From Verrucomicrobiota bacterium (lineage in GTDB: Bacteria > Verrucomicrobiota > Verrucomicrobiia > Limisphaerales > JAEYXS01), in the NCBI GenBank assembly GCA_023431185.1, contig JAEYXS010000054.1:1-64000 (forward strand): 64,000 nt of DNA, read 5' to 3'. The position numbers were made by a program, and so were the translations under genes. Below the pieces are notes generated by a model, which did not search any database, was not told where the DNA came from, and was given only the letters and a program-made list of their open reading frames with translations. Of the stretch, positions 26,396 to 35,611 are shown in pieces; position 1 is the first letter of the stretch; each line of letters starts with the position of its first letter.

Positions 26396-27487
26396 GTGCC
26401 TGAGACGACCCTACGCACCTTGGATTTTGACTACCTGCTGCCCCCGGAGCTGATCGCTCAGCATCCGGCTCCGCAGCGGGACCAGTCGCGCCTGCTAGTC
26501 TTGGACCGGGGGACCGGACAAATCACCCACCGCCAGTTCCCGGACCTGCTCAGCTATCTCCGCCCGGGAGATACCCTCGTCTTAAATAACTCCCGAGTGA
26601 TCCCCGCCCGGCTGCGGGGGGTGAAACGAGGCAGCGGCGGCCAAGTGGAGATTCTGCTTGTAGAAGAGACCACCGCGAACGACTGGTGGGTGATGCTGCG
26701 CCCCGGCAAACGCGTGCGCCCAGGGACACTGATCGATTTCACCCGGCACGATGGCACTGCCGCCGCGCTCACGGCCGAAGTGCTGGAGAAAAATGAAGAA
26801 GGGCACTGCCGTTTGCGGTTTCAATGCGCCGGCAACGTGCTCGATGTGATCGATTCACTCGGCGAGATTCCCCTGCCCCCATACATCGCGCGTGAGGCAG
26901 GCGCTTCCAGCGCAGAGGACCTCGAGCGGTATCAGACAGTTTACGCGCAAGATCGCGGCTCGGTGGCCGCACCGACTGCGGGATTGCATTTCACGTCAGC
27001 CCTGCTCGCACAGATCAAAGCGCGCGGAGTGAACATCCATTACGTCACGCTGCATGTGGGGCTCGGCACCTTCGCCCCGTTGAAAGTGGAGAATATCGCC
27101 GAGCACCGCATGCACTCGGAACGCTTTGAGATCAGCACAGAAACCGTTGCAGCGATCGCACGCACGAAAGCAAATGGTGGACGCGTGATCGCCATCGGCA
27201 CCACCACCGTGCGCGTGCTGGAATCGGCGGCTGCGCAAAGCAACGGCGCACTCACCTCGATGCGCGGCAAAACGAACATCTTCATCTATCCGCCCTATCG
27301 CTTTCAGGTAGTGGATGCACTCGTGACAAATTTCCACCTTCCGCAATCCACGCTGCTTATGCTGGTGAGCGCGTTCACTGCACCGGGCGAGATACGCGGG
27401 CGGGAATTGATGCTGGGCACTTATGCGGAAGCCGTGCGCGAGAAATATCGCTTTTTCAGCTATGGTGATGCGATGCTGATCTTGTAA
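26396..27487 (+). CDS. queA: tRNA preQ1(34) S-adenosylmethionine ribosyltransferase-isomerase QueA
   Basis: Transfers and rearranges the ribosyl group of SAM onto preQ1 in the tRNA wobble position to give epoxyqueuosine. The 363 residues are typical. Motifs are DFDYLLPPELIAQHP, DTLVLNNSRVIPARL, VAAPTAGLHFT, THHVG-type YVTLHVGLGTFAPL, and near the end TNFHLPQSTLLMLVSAF. The GTG at 26396 gives the family's normal N-terminus. The next gene begins 6 nt after the stop, so the two are probably co-transcribed. Confidence 0.96.
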   Translation: MPETTLRTLDFDYLLPPELIAQHPAPQRDQSRLLVLDRGTGQITHRQFPDLLSYLRPGDTLVLNNSRVIPARLRGVKRGSGGQVEILLVEETTANDWWVMLRPGKRVRPGTLIDFTRHDGTAAALTAEVLEKNEEGHCRLRFQCAGNVLDVIDSLGEIPLPPYIAREAGASSAEDLERYQTVYAQDRGSVAAPTAGLHFTSALLAQIKARGVNIHYVTLHVGLGTFAPLKVENIAEHRMHSERFEISTETVAAIARTKANGGRVIAIGTTTVRVLESAAAQSNGALTSMRGKTNIFIYPPYRFQVVDALVTNFHLPQSTLLMLVSAFTAPGEIRGRELMLGTYAEAVREKYRFFSYGDAMLIL

Positions 27488-27493
27488 TCACAG

Positions 27494-28192
27494 ATGACGG
27501 CCAAGAAAACAAAACGTCCGTTCGTGTTCATCAACATGGCGATGACGGCGGATGGCAAGATCGCCACGGCGAACCGGGCCATCAACACGTTTGGTACACC
27601 ACGTGACAGCGATCACCTTTACGAACTGCGCGCCACGGCAGATGCCGTGATGTCCGGTGCGCGCACACTCGACACGAATCCCTATCTGTTGGGCAACGGT
27701 GGTGAACGCTTCCGCAAGCTGCGCCGGAAAAACGGGCTGGGCGACTATGCACTGCGCATCATCGTGAGCGGCTCGGCAAGCATCGACCCGCAGGCAGAGA
27801 TCTTTAAGCACCGGTTCTCCCCGATTATTTTGCTCACGAGCAAACGCGCGGCCAAAGCGCGTCTTAAGAAAATGATGCCGCTCATCGATGACTTGGGGCA
27901 ATTTGGTAAGCAGGAATTGGATATCTTTGCCGCCTTGCAATGGTTGCAGCAGAAGTGGCACGTGAAGCGGCTGCTCTGCGAAGGCGGTGCCGACCTGAAT
28001 GATCTGCTCTTCCGCGCAGATGTGGTGGATGAGATCAACGTCACCATCTGCCCCTTCGTTTTCGGCGGACGCACTGCCCCGACGATTTCTGAGGGCCTCG
28101 GTTTGACACAGCTAAGCGAAGCGCGACAATTCGAGGTAACGTCCACAAAACAAGCGGGCAAAGAACTTTTTGCCGTATTCCGGCGCAAATAA
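27494..28192 (+). CDS. RibD C-terminal-type (DHFR-like) reductase
   Basis: A probable NADPH-dependent reductase of the RibD_C/DHFR fold, 232 residues. It has the motifs FVFINMAMTADGKIATANR, DAVMSGARTLDTNPYLL, LRIIVSGSASIDP, VKRLLCEGGADLNDLL and DEINVTICPFVFGGR. In riboflavin synthesis this domain reduces the deaminated pyrimidine. Here the deaminase domain of RibD is absent and no rib genes are adjacent, so the substrate is not certain; it may be a stand-alone RibD2-type enzyme or another pyrimidine reductase. Confidence 0.85.
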   Translation: MTAKKTKRPFVFINMAMTADGKIATANRAINTFGTPRDSDHLYELRATADAVMSGARTLDTNPYLLGNGGERFRKLRRKNGLGDYALRIIVSGSASIDPQAEIFKHRFSPIILLTSKRAAKARLKKMMPLIDDLGQFGKQELDIFAALQWLQQKWHVKRLLCEGGADLNDLLFRADVVDEINVTICPFVFGGRTAPTISEGLGLTQLSEARQFEVTSTKQAGKELFAVFRRK

Positions 28193-28231
28193 TCCTCGTA
28201 ATCAGAAGCGCAGGAAATACAACTGTCACCG

Positions 28232-30520
28232 ATGCAACCGGAAGGTGCACCAACGCCCCAGCCCGCTGGAGGAAGCAACCCGACGCCACTGGCCCCCGGC
28301 CAGCTCGTGGGGCATGGCCGCTATGAGCTGAAGCGGATGCTGGACAAGGGCGGCATGAGCAGCGTTTGGCTGGCGGAAGACTCCCGTCTGCACGAAAAAG
28401 TGGCGTTAAAATTTCTGCCGCCCGAGATCCTCAACGACCCCGTGGCCTTGCAGGAGATGCAGCGCGAGACGACGAAGAGCCGCAAATTTTCACATCCGAA
28501 CATCATCCGCATCTACGATCTGCACGAGTCACCGGGTGAAGTCCCGTTCATCTCCATGGAATTCGTGGAGGGTGAGAATCTGCACAATCTGAGCGGGCTG
28601 CAACCGCGCGGCATCTACACTTGGGAGCAGCTCAAACCGCTCGTCGGCCAGTTGTGCGAAGCCCTAACCTACGCGCATGACGAAGGCGTCATCCATCGCG
28701 ACCTCAAGCCGGCGAACATGATGGTGGATGCCAAGGGACGTTTGAAGCTGGCTGACTTCGGCATCTCGATGACCGTGGATGAATCCCGGCGGCGCGGAAA
28801 CGCCAACCCCATCAACGGCACGCTGGGCTACATGAGCCCGCAACAGTTGAGCGGGCATCCGGCGCACGTCACCGATGACATCCATGCACTCGGAGCCACC
28901 TTGTATGAATTGCTTACTGGCCGCCGTCCGTTTCATGAGGGCGACCTGTATGCCCAGGTGATGAACCAAAAGCCGAAGCCGCTCAACGAGACTCTTTGGG
29001 AGCAAGGCTTGACGAACAGCATCCCGCCGGAGGTCAGCGCCTTGATCATGGCGTGCCTCGCCAAGGATCCTGCCATGCGCCCGGCCAATGCCCGCGTGGT
29101 AGCCGAATGGCTGGGGTTGGGCAAAGATACGCTGTCGGGAAACCAGCTCATCGCCCAATCCATCGTCGGAGTACCTGCCGTTCATCCTCCTGAACGGCCC
29201 GCAAGCCGCCCTTGGACAAAAGTCGCCCTGATGCTGGCCCTGTTGCTGGTGTTGCTGTTAATCAGAGTCGGAGTCGGATTTTTCGTAAACCAATCCAAAT
29301 CAACTACCGCGCCGGCCGAGCGCACTGTTAGCACCCAGCAGACCAATATCTCCACTTCAGAAACCACGAATGCGGTTGTCCCTGCCCAGCCCGCTTCACG
29401 GATGATCAAGGAGATGCCCGGAACCTTGGATGAAAGGTTCAAGCCAACGGCCGGTCTCAATGCCATCGCTTACACCTCCGTACGGCAGCCGGACGGAAAG
29501 TATATTGTCGCCGGAAGATTTACCAAAGTGGGTGAAACGAACCGCGGTCGTATCGCCCGTTTCCATGCCGATGGATCGGTGGATGACAGCTTTCATCCGG
29601 GCAACGGCAAAACCGACGATGAAATCCATGTCATCGCCCTGCAACCGGACGGAAAGATCCTGGTCGGCGGGGCTTTTGAAGTGTTCAATGGCCAAACACA
29701 CACCCATATCGTGCGGTTAAACGCCGATGGCAGCATCGACAAAAGCTTTGTGACCCAAATCCCGTCATTTCATGTCAGCGCCATCGTCGTCTTGCCGGAC
29801 GGGAAGATATTCATTGGCGGACGTTTCAACAAAGTGCGGCCAGGAGAGTTCGTCCGCAACCGCCTCGCCCGGCTCAATCCAAACGGCACGGTGGACGAAA
29901 CTTTCAATCCTCTCCCTGGCTCAAACGATGACATCGACCGCATCGTGATGCAGCAGGACGGGCGCATCTTGGTCGCTGGGACGTTCACCAGAATCCATGG
30001 TATAAACCGCAACCGTATCGCCCGGCTTATGCCCAACGGCAGCCTCGACACCTCCTTCAACGTAGGCACTGGATTGAATTCCAACGTGCTGGCTTTGGAA
30101 CTGCAACCTGATGGAAAAGTGTTGGTAGGGGGCAGATTCACGAGCTTTAACGACACCCCCGCAAACTACCTGGTCCGCCTGAATCCCAATGGCAGCCGCG
30201 ATGACAGCTTTAATATCGGGACCGCCGCCGATGCTTTTGTCGGAGCCATCAGAATGGAAGGTGCCAGCCGAATCTGGGTGGGAGGTAACTTTACGAATTT
30301 CAACGGCAGAGCTTGGGGACGATTGATCCGCCTAAAAATGGATGGCGGCCAAGATCTGGACTTTGCCAATGGAGCTGGTGCCAATGGTGCAGTCCGGTCA
30401 CTGACTTACACAGCGGGTGAGGGCATGTTAGTTGCCGGAGGTTTCACCGCTTTCGACGGTATTGCCCGCCCTTATTTCATGCGCTTGCACACAGGGGTGC
30501 TGACCGGCAGCAAGGATTGA
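28232..30520 (+). CDS. Ser/Thr protein kinase with a membrane helix and seven delta-60 (propeller) repeats
   Basis: A 762-residue receptor-like kinase. The kinase domain (about residues 28-290) has the P-loop LDKGGMSSVW, catalytic Lys in VALKFLPPEI, HRDLKPANMMV, DFGISM and GTLGYMSPQQ, so it looks active. A membrane segment follows at about 330-352. The C-terminal part (about 395-755) has seven repeats of the type QPDGKILVGGAF ... RLNADGSIDKSF (delta-60 / DUF5122). Seven repeats match one beta-propeller, which would sit outside the cytoplasmic membrane. The last two repeats are degenerate. The ligand is unknown. No adjacent phosphatase or substrate gene is obvious. Confidence 0.92.
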   Translation: MQPEGAPTPQPAGGSNPTPLAPGQLVGHGRYELKRMLDKGGMSSVWLAEDSRLHEKVALKFLPPEILNDPVALQEMQRETTKSRKFSHPNIIRIYDLHESPGEVPFISMEFVEGENLHNLSGLQPRGIYTWEQLKPLVGQLCEALTYAHDEGVIHRDLKPANMMVDAKGRLKLADFGISMTVDESRRRGNANPINGTLGYMSPQQLSGHPAHVTDDIHALGATLYELLTGRRPFHEGDLYAQVMNQKPKPLNETLWEQGLTNSIPPEVSALIMACLAKDPAMRPANARVVAEWLGLGKDTLSGNQLIAQSIVGVPAVHPPERPASRPWTKVALMLALLLVLLLIRVGVGFFVNQSKSTTAPAERTVSTQQTNISTSETTNAVVPAQPASRMIKEMPGTLDERFKPTAGLNAIAYTSVRQPDGKYIVAGRFTKVGETNRGRIARFHADGSVDDSFHPGNGKTDDEIHVIALQPDGKILVGGAFEVFNGQTHTHIVRLNADGSIDKSFVTQIPSFHVSAIVVLPDGKIFIGGRFNKVRPGEFVRNRLARLNPNGTVDETFNPLPGSNDDIDRIVMQQDGRILVAGTFTRIHGINRNRIARLMPNGSLDTSFNVGTGLNSNVLALELQPDGKVLVGGRFTSFNDTPANYLVRLNPNGSRDDSFNIGTAADAFVGAIRMEGASRIWVGGNFTNFNGRAWGRLIRLKMDGGQDLDFANGAGANGAVRSLTYTAGEGMLVAGGFTAFDGIARPYFMRLHTGVLTGSKD

Positions 30521-30524
30521 GCTC

Positions 30525-31064
30525 TCACCCCTTCTCCTCACGCGTCTCCACCCACCGGGCAAATAACCAGAGCAGATCGGCGAGGCGGTTCAGGTAGATG
30601 ATGATCTCGTCGTTCTGCAGCATGGCTTGCTCTTGCAAGGCACAGACGCGACGCTCGGCCCGGCGACACGTGGTGCGAGCGACATCCAGTGCCGCCGAAT
30701 TAACGGTAGCTCCCGGCGTGGCCCAGCCCTTGAAAGAAACTTTTTGCGCCTCTATCTCAGCAACGAGTTTATCCAGCTTCGCGGTCAGCTCTGGAGTCAC
30801 CAGGAGGAAGCCGTCTTTCACGTAACGCGGAAGATCGTCCACCGCGGTGGCGAGTTCGCCCATCAAGGTCACGAGGTCTTTCTGGATGGCGAGGAGGTTG
30901 TCCTTGACGAAATCATGCGTGGCCGTGGCGCGGGCCAGGCCGAGAGCGGTATTCAGTTCATCCACGCAGCCGTAAGCTTCCACGCGCGGATGGCTCTTGG
31001 GCACGCGACGGTTGTACATCAAACCGGTCGTCCCTTTGTCACCCGTTCTCGTCGCAATGCTCAT
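30525..31064 (-). CDS. Cob(I)alamin adenosyltransferase, PduO type
   Basis: Transfers the adenosyl group of ATP to cob(I)alamin to make coenzyme B12. The 179 residues include the N-terminal ATP motif TRTGDKGTTGLMYNRRVPK, YGCVDELNTALGLARA, and the C-terminal ARTTCRRAERRV and IIYLNRLADLLWLFAR. This is the PduO/MMAB family, not CobA. It is convergent with the kinase gene with only 4 nt between stops. No B12-dependent enzyme lies in the window. Confidence 0.93.
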   Translation of the reverse strand: MSIATRTGDKGTTGLMYNRRVPKSHPRVEAYGCVDELNTALGLARATATHDFVKDNLLAIQKDLVTLMGELATAVDDLPRYVKDGFLLVTPELTAKLDKLVAEIEAQKVSFKGWATPGATVNSAALDVARTTCRRAERRVCALQEQAMLQNDEIIIYLNRLADLLWLFARWVETREEKG

Positions 31065-31397
31065 GGCAGCGGACTAGACACCACGTTTCCATCGGGCGCA
31101 AGGGGGGATTTGGTTCACTTATAAAGCGGCGAAACTTGTTCGGACTGAAGAACGGAAAACGCCGCGCAATACCTGGCCGTACCTTGATGCAACACCGAGT
31201 TCATCAGGCTGTGATGCTAACAGCATGAAAAGCTTCCTCCGTTGTTCTCACGTCAGGTCCATCCTTCATACTTGGTACGTTTTTGTCATAAGTAAAAGCC
31301 TTCATTTAGCAGATGACGTCCAAACAGCTTGGATGGCTAAAACAAAAAACGGGCGATGGTTTCCCCTCGCCCGTTCGCAAATCAGTCTGTTAACCGC
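31065..31397. other. Intergenic region with a terminator
   Basis: 333 nt upstream of the adenosyltransferase gene and downstream of a secreted-protein gene (both minus). It holds a clear minus-strand terminator at 31341-31375. A plus-strand open frame at 31225 runs over that terminator and into the antisense of the next gene, so it is not a credible gene. No B12 riboswitch box was recognised. Confidence 0.6.
31341..31375 (-). terminator. Rho-independent terminator of the secreted-protein gene
   Basis: On the minus strand AACGGGCGA (31375-31367) pairs with TCGCCCGTT (31356-31348) across a 10-nt loop, followed by a T-rich tract (TTTTTTGTTTT type). It lies 22 nt after the stop of the gene at 31398-31946. 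Confidence 0.85.
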
Positions 31398-31946
31398 TTA
31401 CTTCAACGCGCTCTCAACCATCCCCTTGAACTCCTTCTCTGAAGCCGTCGCCAGCGCCTTTGGAGACGTGTAGCGGATAAACACGTGGCCATCCTTGCCC
31501 TCGACGATTGCGCCCAGCAGCACATGATCCTTCAACGGCGTCTTCGGGCCGCCCGGCATGCCGCTCTGGTAAGTGCCCTCGCCCCGCACATACGCCACCT
31601 TCGTCGTTCCCACCGTCGTCTTCTCCACCTTCGTGTTCTTCTCATCCCGCGGCTCCACGAACTGCCCCAGCCAGCGTTGCACAATCGCATCCGTCCCCCC
31701 GCCATCCCCGCCGAAATGGAAATACACGATCTCCGCAGTCTCCTTCGTCTTGGCATCTGTCACCTTGAGCTGCGCCTTGCGCATGGAAGAAGTGGTCTCC
31801 ACCCATTCCCAAGTGGCCGGACGCTTGAACTTCAGACCGGCCACCTCAAACGTCGCCGGACCTTCCGCCGCCGTGGCACCTTGCACAAACATTCCCAGGC
31901 CGATCACGGCCATGGCCATCCGCGTCAAAAATTGGATACGTTTCAT
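31398..31946 (-). CDS. Secreted protein of unknown function
   Basis: The ATG at 31946 gives a 182-residue protein starting with a signal peptide (MKRIQFLTRMAMAVIGLGMF, with VQGATAAEG as the likely cleavage region after about residue 27). The mature part begins PATFEVAGLKFKRPATWEWV and includes ETAEIVYFHFGGDGGGTDAI. This layout resembles small exported proteins in Planctomycetota and Verrucomicrobiota, but the function is not known. The longer frame from 32087 would hide the signal peptide inside the protein and is rejected. It ends in a strong terminator. Confidence 0.8.
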   Translation of the reverse strand: MKRIQFLTRMAMAVIGLGMFVQGATAAEGPATFEVAGLKFKRPATWEWVETTSSMRKAQLKVTDAKTKETAEIVYFHFGGDGGGTDAIVQRWLGQFVEPRDEKNTKVEKTTVGTTKVAYVRGEGTYQSGMPGGPKTPLKDHVLLGAIVEGKDGHVFIRYTSPKALATASEKEFKGMVESALK

Positions 31947-32237
31947 GCCGTGTAGGTTGCTGCGGAAGCCTGAAAAGTCAACTGCAAGCGGGCAAAAACC
32001 GCCCCCCGCCCTGAAAGCATTCCCAGACGGGGACGTTTGCACCGCAACCCCTCCCCACAACGGCCAGTGATCCGTTCCGCCCGGCAAAACCGCGGGCGGG
32101 GCTGACCCGCATTACCTGACGATCTAAATCGGACGGGACTGCCAACCCCCTCTGCTTGAACCCCTTTCACCCGCTCCCGACCGCTGCCTCATAAATCTCT
32201 GTTGAAAATCTCCCCCCTTCGCTCCATCTTCCTGCCG

Positions 32238-32792
32238 ATGCAATCGGTTTTTACAGGTCCGGTCTACGTGGTGCGCGATAACATCGACACCGATCAAATC
32301 ATTCCGGCACAATATTTGAACCTCGTGCCCACCATCGCCGAGGAATACGAGAAACTCGGCAGCTACGCCATGTGCGGCCTGCCAGAATCCCTCTATGCCA
32401 CCCGCTTCGTGAAGGAAGGCCAGCTCGATGCTGAGTATCCCATCATCGTGGCCGGTCGTAATTTCGGCTGCGGCAGCTCCCGCGAGCACGCCCCTATAGC
32501 GCTCGGCTCGGCCGCCTGCCGGATCATTCTGGCGGAAAGCTTCGCCCGCATCTTCTTCCGCAACTGCGTCTCCACCGGCGAGCTGTATCCGTGCGAAGCC
32601 ACGGAACGTCTCTGCGACGTGCTGAAGACTGGCGACGTGGTGACCGTGGATCTCGACGCCTGCACTGTGAAGGTGCAAGCCACCGGTAAGACCTATAACT
32701 TCAAGCCGCTGGGCGATGTCCGCCCCGTGGTGGACGCCGGCGGCCTCTTCAATTATGCCCGCAAGAGCGGCATGATCGAGGCGAAGGCGTAA
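32238..32792 (+). CDS. leuD: 3-isopropylmalate dehydratase small subunit
   Basis: The swivelling small subunit of isopropylmalate isomerase in leucine synthesis. From the ATG at 32238 it has 184 residues: VFTGPVYVVRDNIDTDQIIP at the start, then the hallmark GRNFGCGSSREHAPIAL, and FFRNCVSTGELYP. A TTG at 32202 would add 12 residues and lacks support. The large subunit leuC is not in this window, so the two are unlinked here. A homoaconitase small subunit is an alternative, since the family members look alike. Confidence 0.88.
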   Translation: MQSVFTGPVYVVRDNIDTDQIIPAQYLNLVPTIAEEYEKLGSYAMCGLPESLYATRFVKEGQLDAEYPIIVAGRNFGCGSSREHAPIALGSAACRIILAESFARIFFRNCVSTGELYPCEATERLCDVLKTGDVVTVDLDACTVKVQATGKTYNFKPLGDVRPVVDAGGLFNYARKSGMIEAKA

Positions 32793-32807
32793 GTTTTTAG
32801 CCCAGCC

Positions 32808-32825
32808 GTCCCGCGACTGCGGGAC
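32808..32825 (+). terminator. Hairpin after leuD
   Basis: GTCCCGC and GCGGGAC form a 7-bp stem with a GACT loop, 16 nt after the leuD stop. The downstream tract GCCTGTTTTGTCC is only partly T-rich, so it may be a weak terminator that separates leuD from pdxH. Confidence 0.4.
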
Positions 32826-32840
32826 GCCTGTTTTGTCCCT

Positions 32841-33479
32841 ATGTCCATCCCCGATCTGCGCCGCGAATACTCGCTGGGCAGCTTGCGTCGCAAAGACCTG
32901 CTGCCTGACCCCATCGCGCAGTTCCGCGTATGGTTCGATGCGGCAACGGCCGCCGATGTCTCCGAACCCAACGCGATGACGCTTTCCACCATCGGATTGG
33001 ATGGACGTCCCTCTGCCCGCATCGTCCTGCTGAAAGGCGTGGATGAACGTGGGTTCAGTTTCTTCACCAATTACGGCAGCCGCAAAGCGCAGGAACTCGC
33101 CGCCAAGCCCTACGCCGCCCTGACGTTTCTCTGGAAGGAATTGGAACGCCAAGTGCGTGTTGAGGGCACGGTCACGAAAGTCTCTCAGGAGGAATCGGAA
33201 GCTTACTTCCGCACCCGCCCGCGCAATTCACGACTCGGTGCCTGGGGTTCCCCCCAAAGTCAGGTCATCGCGAACCGTGAGGTGCTGGAGCAGAACATGG
33301 CGGAGTTGCAGGCTCGCCATCCGGGTGATGACGTCCCGCTCCCGCCGAACTGGGGTGGCTACATGGTGAAGCCGGAAGCGATCGAGTTTTGGCAAGGGCA
33401 GCGCAGCCGCTTGCATGACCGGCTGGTCTATCGCCGTCAGGCGGATGACACGTGGCTAGTGGAGCGGCTGGCTCCATAA
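32841..33479 (+). CDS. pdxH: Pyridoxamine 5'-phosphate oxidase
   Basis: An FMN enzyme that oxidises pyridoxamine/pyridoxine phosphate to pyridoxal phosphate. The 212 residues are normal. Motifs are LLPDPIAQFRVWFDAA, NAMTLSTIGLDGRPSARIVL, GFSFFTNYGSRKAQEL, RQVRVEGTVTKVS, and the C-terminal EFWQGQRSRLHDRLVYRR. The 3' end overlaps the convergent DUF4230-like gene by 24 nt. Confidence 0.96.
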   Translation: MSIPDLRREYSLGSLRRKDLLPDPIAQFRVWFDAATAADVSEPNAMTLSTIGLDGRPSARIVLLKGVDERGFSFFTNYGSRKAQELAAKPYAALTFLWKELERQVRVEGTVTKVSQEESEAYFRTRPRNSRLGAWGSPQSQVIANREVLEQNMAELQARHPGDDVPLPPNWGGYMVKPEAIEFWQGQRSRLHDRLVYRRQADDTWLVERLAP

Positions 33480-34256
33480 CAGCCCCGTCTCATCGCTGAA
33501 CATCACCCAGATCTCCACGTTCTGGTTCAATGATTCGGCCATGGGTTGCAGCATCTTCTGCACGGTCTTGCGCGCATTCGCCCGCGCCTTCTCCGCCAGT
33601 AATTCATTCTTGCCCTCACGCACCACGGCCGGCCGCAGATCACGCCGTGCGGAATCGCGCAAAAGTTCTCCGGAGAATTTGTCCAAGCGCCCCCAACCCA
33701 CTTCCGTCTCGATCTCCATCATGGAAGGATTCGATTGCACCTCCACGATCTCCTCATCAAAGCGCGGTGGTGGAATGGTCACCACGATGCGCTTGTGGAT
33801 GTCATCGTAGAAGAAGTTGGTCTCGGTAATGCTGTCCATCGGCACGACGTATTGCACCTTGTTCCCGTAGGCCTTGATCCGCGCCTTGGTCTTGCCCATG
33901 TCCACGATGCCCCAGAGCGTCTTGTCACTCTCCTTCGTGATCTCCACATTCACCGAGGCCGTGAGCACCACCAGCTTCGGATCATGCTTGAGACTTTGCA
34001 GCGTGCTGCTGATGACCGTGTTATAGCTGACCTTCGGCTTGAACGCATCCGCGATGCTCGCCGCGATCTTGCTGGGAACATTAACCGCACCCTCCCCCAC
34101 CTTTTCACCTACGCCGATGACCTTGAAAAGCAGAATCGTCCCCGCCCCGATGATGGCCAAGGCCACCACCGCAAACGCCAGCGGCCACAGTGACCGCTGT
34201 TTCACGAGCGGCACCGGCACAGTTGGTTTGGATTCAATTGGCGGAGGATTTTCCAC
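33456..34256 (-). CDS. Membrane-anchored DUF4230-like protein
   Basis: A 266-residue protein of unknown function with a GTG start. A Pro-rich cytoplasmic tail is followed by a membrane segment at about residues 27-46 and an exported domain: TLQSLKHDPKLVVLTASVNV, YVVPMDSITETNFFYDDI and IVVTIPPPRFDEEIVEV, then a long C-terminal helix region (ARRDLRPAVVREGKNELL to ARKTVQKMLQPMAES). This pattern resembles DUF4230. The 3' end overlaps pdxH in antisense by 24 nt. Confidence 0.75.
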   Translation of the reverse strand: MENPPPIESKPTVPVPLVKQRSLWPLAFAVVALAIIGAGTILLFKVIGVGEKVGEGAVNVPSKIAASIADAFKPKVSYNTVISSTLQSLKHDPKLVVLTASVNVEITKESDKTLWGIVDMGKTKARIKAYGNKVQYVVPMDSITETNFFYDDIHKRIVVTIPPPRFDEEIVEVQSNPSMMEIETEVGWGRLDKFSGELLRDSARRDLRPAVVREGKNELLAEKARANARKTVQKMLQPMAESLNQNVEIWVMFSDETGLLWSQPLH

Positions 34257-34331
34257 AGTGATTTATCAATAAGATAAAACTTCTACGTCGCAAAAGCCAT
34301 TACGAGTTTCTTTAAATAATGGAATCTCCTT

Positions 34332-34628
34332 TTATTCTGTGATTTCGGCGCGTTGCCAAGGTGATTCAGGCGTTTCTCTCCAAGCACAACAGTTCAAAGG
34401 CAAATCGGCCAGTTCTCCGATCGACGGGTCCAGTTTCACCATATTTTTCAAAGCCACCACAGCGGCATTTTCCTCATCCGCAAAACCATCCGAGCCATGA
34501 AACTGCCAAGCCCTATCATCTTCATCGTGACTGACATAGTAGATCCATGTCGCACCATTAATGATGCGCCTGTCAGTAAATACCGCCACATTCGGCGGAT
34601 CTGAGAACGGCCAGTTCGGATCGCTCAT
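34332..34628 (-). CDS. Small uncharacterised protein
   Basis: 98 residues from the ATG at 34628, which lies 5 nt after the NagB-like gene and so probably belongs to the same operon. It begins MSDPNWPFSDPPNVAVFTDR and contains WIYYVSHDEDDRAWQFHG and LPLNCCAWRE. It is acidic, rich in Trp, and has no signal peptide or membrane segment. I recall similar small 'WPF.DPPNVAVFT' proteins without assigned function in other bacteria, some near immunity families, but cannot name a family with confidence. Confidence 0.7.
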   Translation of the reverse strand: MSDPNWPFSDPPNVAVFTDRRIINGATWIYYVSHDEDDRAWQFHGSDGFADEENAAVVALKNMVKLDPSIGELADLPLNCCAWRETPESPWQRAEITE

Positions 34629-34633
34629 AAGCC

Positions 34634-35566
34634 TCAGTGCATCTCCACCTCGCACGAGCCGATGCCTTTGCGATAGTAGTTGAACTGCACGTTCGGATGA
34701 TCCGCCAGCAGGGACATCGGCACCGCGCTGTCCACGATCTTGTTCGCGATCATGAACGCCGTCAGGCGTTGGCCGAAGGGATTGTCATGATTCCCCGCGT
34801 GCCAGATGGACACCTTCTCCGCCTTCCACGTCTCGTAAGGCCCGACCGTCACCGCTTGCGTCGGCACCAGCGTCACATTGCCACCGCCCGAGGTGCGGGC
34901 GTTCTGGGCAATGGTCACGGGATGCAAGTCCACCACGCGTGTGGTCAGCTTGCGATATTCCGCTGGCGATGGCGGCGCGTCCTTGTACTTGCCCTTGCGG
35001 CGAAGCGGATCATTGAAGGCCCAGTGCTTGATGTCCCCCTGCCCGCCTTGCATCACCACACAGCGGACGCCCGATTCCCAAGTCTTGCGATAGGCAGCGG
35101 TATCGGCATTCGGGAAATGCAGGTTCGCATCGGGCATTACTAGTTTCTTGTTAATCTTATTGAAGCACATCTCGCGATCGCACTTCTCGAAGGAGAGCGG
35201 ATGCGTCACTGGCACGGACTTCCCATCGATCACCCACTCATCCATGCCCCAGAAATGCGCGTCATGCAGTTTCAAGCCCATCTCGTTCACGATGCGCGGC
35301 ACCAGCGGCAACTGTTCCGTGGGCCCGATAGGACCACAGATACCGGCGGGATTGTCCGGTGTGGCCTGTTTCCAAGCGTGAATGTATTCGAGCGCCTCGG
35401 CACAGTAAAAATCCTCCAACGTATCGTAGAACACCACTTTGAAGCCGGGCCGCGAGAGCTTCAGCAATTTCTCCGGCGTCAGCTTGGCTGCGGCCTGGAT
35501 GATTTCCGTGTCCAGCGTGGTGTAATCCCACCAGTCAGGAGCGAGCGAGCTAAGTTTGCGAGGCAT
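34634..35566 (-). CDS. NagB-like glucosamine-6-phosphate isomerase/deaminase family protein
   Basis: A NagB/RpiA-fold protein, 310 residues, larger than typical NagB (about 260). It shows GICGPIGPTEQLPL in the sugar-phosphate region and HFWGMDEWV, which corresponds to the DEY active-site motif. It lacks the exact NagB signature in several places, so the substrate may differ. Operon partners are a PIG-L-type deacetylase and a Gfo/Idh/MocA oxidoreductase, which suggests handling of an N-acetylated or oxidised amino sugar. That is inferred from context. Confidence 0.75.
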   Translation of the reverse strand: MPRKLSSLAPDWWDYTTLDTEIIQAAAKLTPEKLLKLSRPGFKVVFYDTLEDFYCAEALEYIHAWKQATPDNPAGICGPIGPTEQLPLVPRIVNEMGLKLHDAHFWGMDEWVIDGKSVPVTHPLSFEKCDREMCFNKINKKLVMPDANLHFPNADTAAYRKTWESGVRCVVMQGGQGDIKHWAFNDPLRRKGKYKDAPPSPAEYRKLTTRVVDLHPVTIAQNARTSGGGNVTLVPTQAVTVGPYETWKAEKVSIWHAGNHDNPFGQRLTAFMIANKIVDSAVPMSLLADHPNVQFNYYRKGIGSCEVEMH

Positions 35567-35611
35567 GTTCGGGTTAGTTGAGAGTTGTAGGTTGCTAGAA
35601 GGGAAAATATG

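Noticed and set aside
31225..31473. Plus-strand 82-codon frame.
   Set aside because: It crosses the minus-strand terminator and the 3' end of the secreted-protein gene and has no recognised similarity.
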